6,756 bases of DNA, taken from JAGOUB01 sp964648045. GTDB lineage: Bacteria > Patescibacteriota > Gracilibacteria > Peribacterales > Peribacteraceae. Below, piece by piece: positions 5,532-6,756 of this stretch. The position numbers were made by a program, and so were the translations under genes. The notes under the pieces are model-generated. The model saw nothing but the letters and a program-made list of their open reading frames with translations. It was not told where the DNA came from and searched no databases. Positions within the stretch are counted from its first letter, which is position 1, and each line of letters opens with the position of its first letter. The stretch covers positions 1 to 6,756 of the forward strand of contig CAZYNU010000043.1 of NCBI GenBank assembly GCA_964648045.1. The letters run 5' to 3'.

Positions 5532-6053
5532 TTGACGGTGCTCTGCGTGGCCGATGGCCTATTGCTGGAGCAGGCCGCACTGGAGCCGCCGGACCCCGCC
5601 CTGGTGGTCACGGTACCCGTCGCCAAGCACGAGGGGCCCGACGTACCCGCCCTACTCGCCGAGCTGGGCTACGACGCCCGACTCCAGCGAGAACAGTCAC
5701 TCCTGGAGCAAGTAGCCCCAACGGGCGTACCGGTGGCATACCGGGTACTGCTCTTGGGTGAATCTCGCCAAGGTGCCATCGCCTGGATCGACACGCCCAA
5801 TGCCAAGGCAGCCTTCAACGAATTGAAACAAAAACTCCTACAAACCTTCAGTTCTCGCGTTCAAGACCTCATCGACGAGACGACGCAAGCCGAAGGCCAA
5901 CCCGTGGTCAATCGCCTCAGTTTCCGCGATCCAGCCATTAGTCCGGAGCAATTCGTCTTTTTACGCATCCGTGAGCGCCTCTATGAGGTGCACATCGCCC
6001 CCGGTCAAGAAGAGGCCCTCTCCCTCCTCTTAGAGGCTCTGCCTGCGCGCTAG
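5532..6053 (+). CDS. Putative membrane-anchored protein of unknown function (start uncertain)
   Basis: I do not recognise the family. The first conventional start in frame is the TTG at 5532, giving 173 residues, but the frame stays open upstream to a TAG at 5472-5474. The codons from 5484 read INVALRLFVGSLFLTLLTVL, which with CVADG after them looks like a signal anchor or membrane helix; starting at the TTG would cut it in half. The true N-terminus is therefore probably near 5476-5484, although no ATG, GTG or TTG lies in frame there. The rest is soluble: a Pro-rich stretch, a mixed alpha/beta region (VAYRVLLLGESRQGAIAWID), a long helix (NAKAAFNELKQKLLQTFSS) and an end that reads FVFLRIRERLYEVHIAPGQ. 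An N-terminal anchor with an outward-facing domain of about 150 residues is the likely topology. It is divergent from ruvB and lies 60 nt before rplK. Confidence 0.75.
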   Translation: MTVLCVADGLLLEQAALEPPDPALVVTVPVAKHEGPDVPALLAELGYDARLQREQSLLEQVAPTGVPVAYRVLLLGESRQGAIAWIDTPNAKAAFNELKQKLLQTFSSRVQDLIDETTQAEGQPVVNRLSFRDPAISPEQFVFLRIRERLYEVHIAPGQEEALSLLLEALPAR

Positions 6054-6073
6054 GCCAAATCGGTCAGCGCGGC

Positions 6074-6102
6074 TTGACTTTCGGCCTCCGACAACGAAAA
6101 CT
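6074..6102 (+). promoter_or_regulatory. Putative rplK promoter
   Basis: TTGACT (6074-6079, five of six to the -35 consensus) is followed after 17 nt by AAAACT (6097-6102, three of six to TATAAT). Transcription would start about 6109, giving a leader of roughly five bases before the ATG at 6114. The -35 and the spacing are good, the -10 is weak. No Shine-Dalgarno sequence exists in the 30 bases before the ATG. Confidence 0.4.
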
Positions 6103-6113
6103 ACCCGTCACTT

Positions 6114-6560
6114 ATGGCAAAGCAGATTAAGAAGGTCATCAAGGTGCAGGCCCGCGGCGGCCAAGCCAATCCGGCCCCTCCTTTGGGCCCGGCGCTCGGC
6201 CAGGCCGGCGTCGATATCAACGGCTTCGTCACGCAGTTCAACGCCAAGACGAAGGACAACATGGGCAAGCTTCTGCCCGTCGTCATCACGGTCTACGACG
6301 ACCGCAGCTTCACGTTCATCGTGAAGCAGCCGCCCGCCGCCGCCATGATCATGGAGAAAGCTAAAGTGGAGAAGGGCTCCGGCGAGTCCAATAAGATCAA
6401 GGTTGGCTCCATCAAAGTGAAGGACCTGGAGGAGATCGCCAAGATCAAGCTCCCGGACCTCAACACCGTCGACGTGAAGGCCGCCATGCGCACCCTCGCC
6501 GGCACCGCTCGCTCGCTCGGCATCACCGTCGACGGCGACCTCGCCAGTTTCGCAAAGTAA
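6114..6560 (+). CDS. rplK: 50S ribosomal protein L11
   Basis: L11 binds 23S rRNA at the GTPase-associated centre, where it helps elongation and release factors act and is part of the thiostrepton site. The 148-residue sequence has the N-terminal domain with its proline-rich segment NPAPPLGPALGQAGVDING (19-37), the linker region VVITVYDDRSFTFIVKQPP, and the C-terminal RNA-binding domain with KGSGESNKIKVGSI and the closing signature RTLAGTARSLGITVDG. Typical L11 is about 141 residues, so this one is complete and slightly longer. The ATG at 6114 is the only sensible start. In many bacteria rplK follows secE-nusG and precedes rplA; here the upstream neighbour is an unrelated membrane protein gene and a strong terminator follows 19 nt after the stop, so it appears to be transcribed alone. 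Confidence 0.97.
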   Translation: MAKQIKKVIKVQARGGQANPAPPLGPALGQAGVDINGFVTQFNAKTKDNMGKLLPVVITVYDDRSFTFIVKQPPAAAMIMEKAKVEKGSGESNKIKVGSIKVKDLEEIAKIKLPDLNTVDVKAAMRTLAGTARSLGITVDGDLASFAK

Positions 6561-6579
6561 TCCACTTCTCATCGCATTC

Positions 6580-6605
6580 AAAAGAGGGCTTAGGCCCTCT
6601 TTTTT
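6580..6605 (+). terminator. Rho-independent terminator after rplK
   Basis: AAAAGAGGGC (6580-6589) pairs perfectly with GCCCTCTTTT (6594-6603) around a TTAG loop, and the run of T residues extends from 6600 to 6605. The stem starts 19 nt after the rplK stop. Because the stem is A-rich at the base, the opposite strand also ends in a T run (AAAAG read in reverse), so it could serve a convergent gene as well. Confidence 0.93.
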
Positions 6606-6756
6606 GTGTTCCAGCACGCTCGTGGTGGGGCGTCGCGCCAACACCTCTCCACGGTCTCACTGCTCAAGACAACGAAGTGCGGCGTTGGCCGCCTCGTTGT
6701 GGTGCCGTCGCGCGATTGGCGGAGCTGTCCGCGGATAATGGCGGCGCGCTGTTTGA
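6606..6756. other. Tail of window with no gene called
   Basis: After the terminator I find no RNA gene, repeat or clear coding start. On the minus strand one frame is open from the window edge to a TGA at 6659-6657 (32 codons, ending HHNEAANAALRCLEQ) and could be the end of a convergent gene, which the two-way terminator would suit. Two plus-strand frames are also open to the edge, so nothing separates the options. Confidence 0.3.

Noticed and set aside
6108..6644. A 178-codon minus-strand frame covering rplK.
   Set aside because: It runs antisense through L11 and the terminator and has a shadow-like Gly/Asp/His/Leu composition.

Overview
The window is a stretch of GC-rich bacterial chromosome with ordinary housekeeping and accessory genes packed closely on both strands. 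I see no phage, insertion sequence, CRISPR array or defence island. The organism cannot be fixed from this alone. The wording of the glycosyltransferase, the L11 protein and the compact layout remind me of high-GC members of the Candidate Phyla Radiation (Patescibacteria); this is recollection of families, not a search result. TGA ends several clear genes, so the code is the standard bacterial one and not the TGA=Gly code of Gracilibacteria and Absconditabacteria. None of the gene starts has a convincing Shine-Dalgarno sequence, and several have a -10-like box only 6 to 11 nt before the start codon, which suggests leaderless or near-leaderless mRNAs.

Layout from left to right. The 3' end of a TatD-type metallohydrolase gene (1-176) is followed by a complete tRNA-Arg(CCG) gene with encoded CCA (211-285). 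A minus-strand gene of unknown function (288-713) ends two bases from the tRNA. A divergent, tightly packed plus-strand set follows: a DoxX-family membrane protein (818-1243), a short-chain dehydrogenase (1240-2019, 4-nt GTGA overlap) and a DUF1697 protein (2021-2548, 1-nt gap). Next comes a GT4-type glycosyltransferase (2651-3763). Its start region is duplicated about 75 bp upstream, with a GC-rich palindrome-like repeat between the two copies; this is the most unusual feature of the window.

The glycosyltransferase runs tail to tail into a minus-strand pair, ruvB (5415-4372) and a class I SAM-dependent methyltransferase (4362-3760); the last two genes share a palindromic TTAA as their stop codons. 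Divergent from ruvB is a gene for a putative membrane-anchored protein of unknown function (about 5484-6053), whose hydrophobic N-terminus lacks a normal start codon in frame. Last comes rplK (ribosomal protein L11, 6114-6560), followed by a textbook intrinsic terminator and about 150 nt with no gene I can call.

Functionally the window mixes DNA maintenance (TatD-type nuclease, RuvB), translation (tRNA-Arg, L11) and envelope or redox functions (glycosyltransferase, DoxX, SDR). There is no single pathway. I do not see an undescribed multi-gene system. The points worth checking are at the level of gene starts: the duplicated glycosyltransferase start with its 25-codon upstream ORF, the missing start codon of the membrane protein, and the repeated pattern of promoter boxes abutting start codons.
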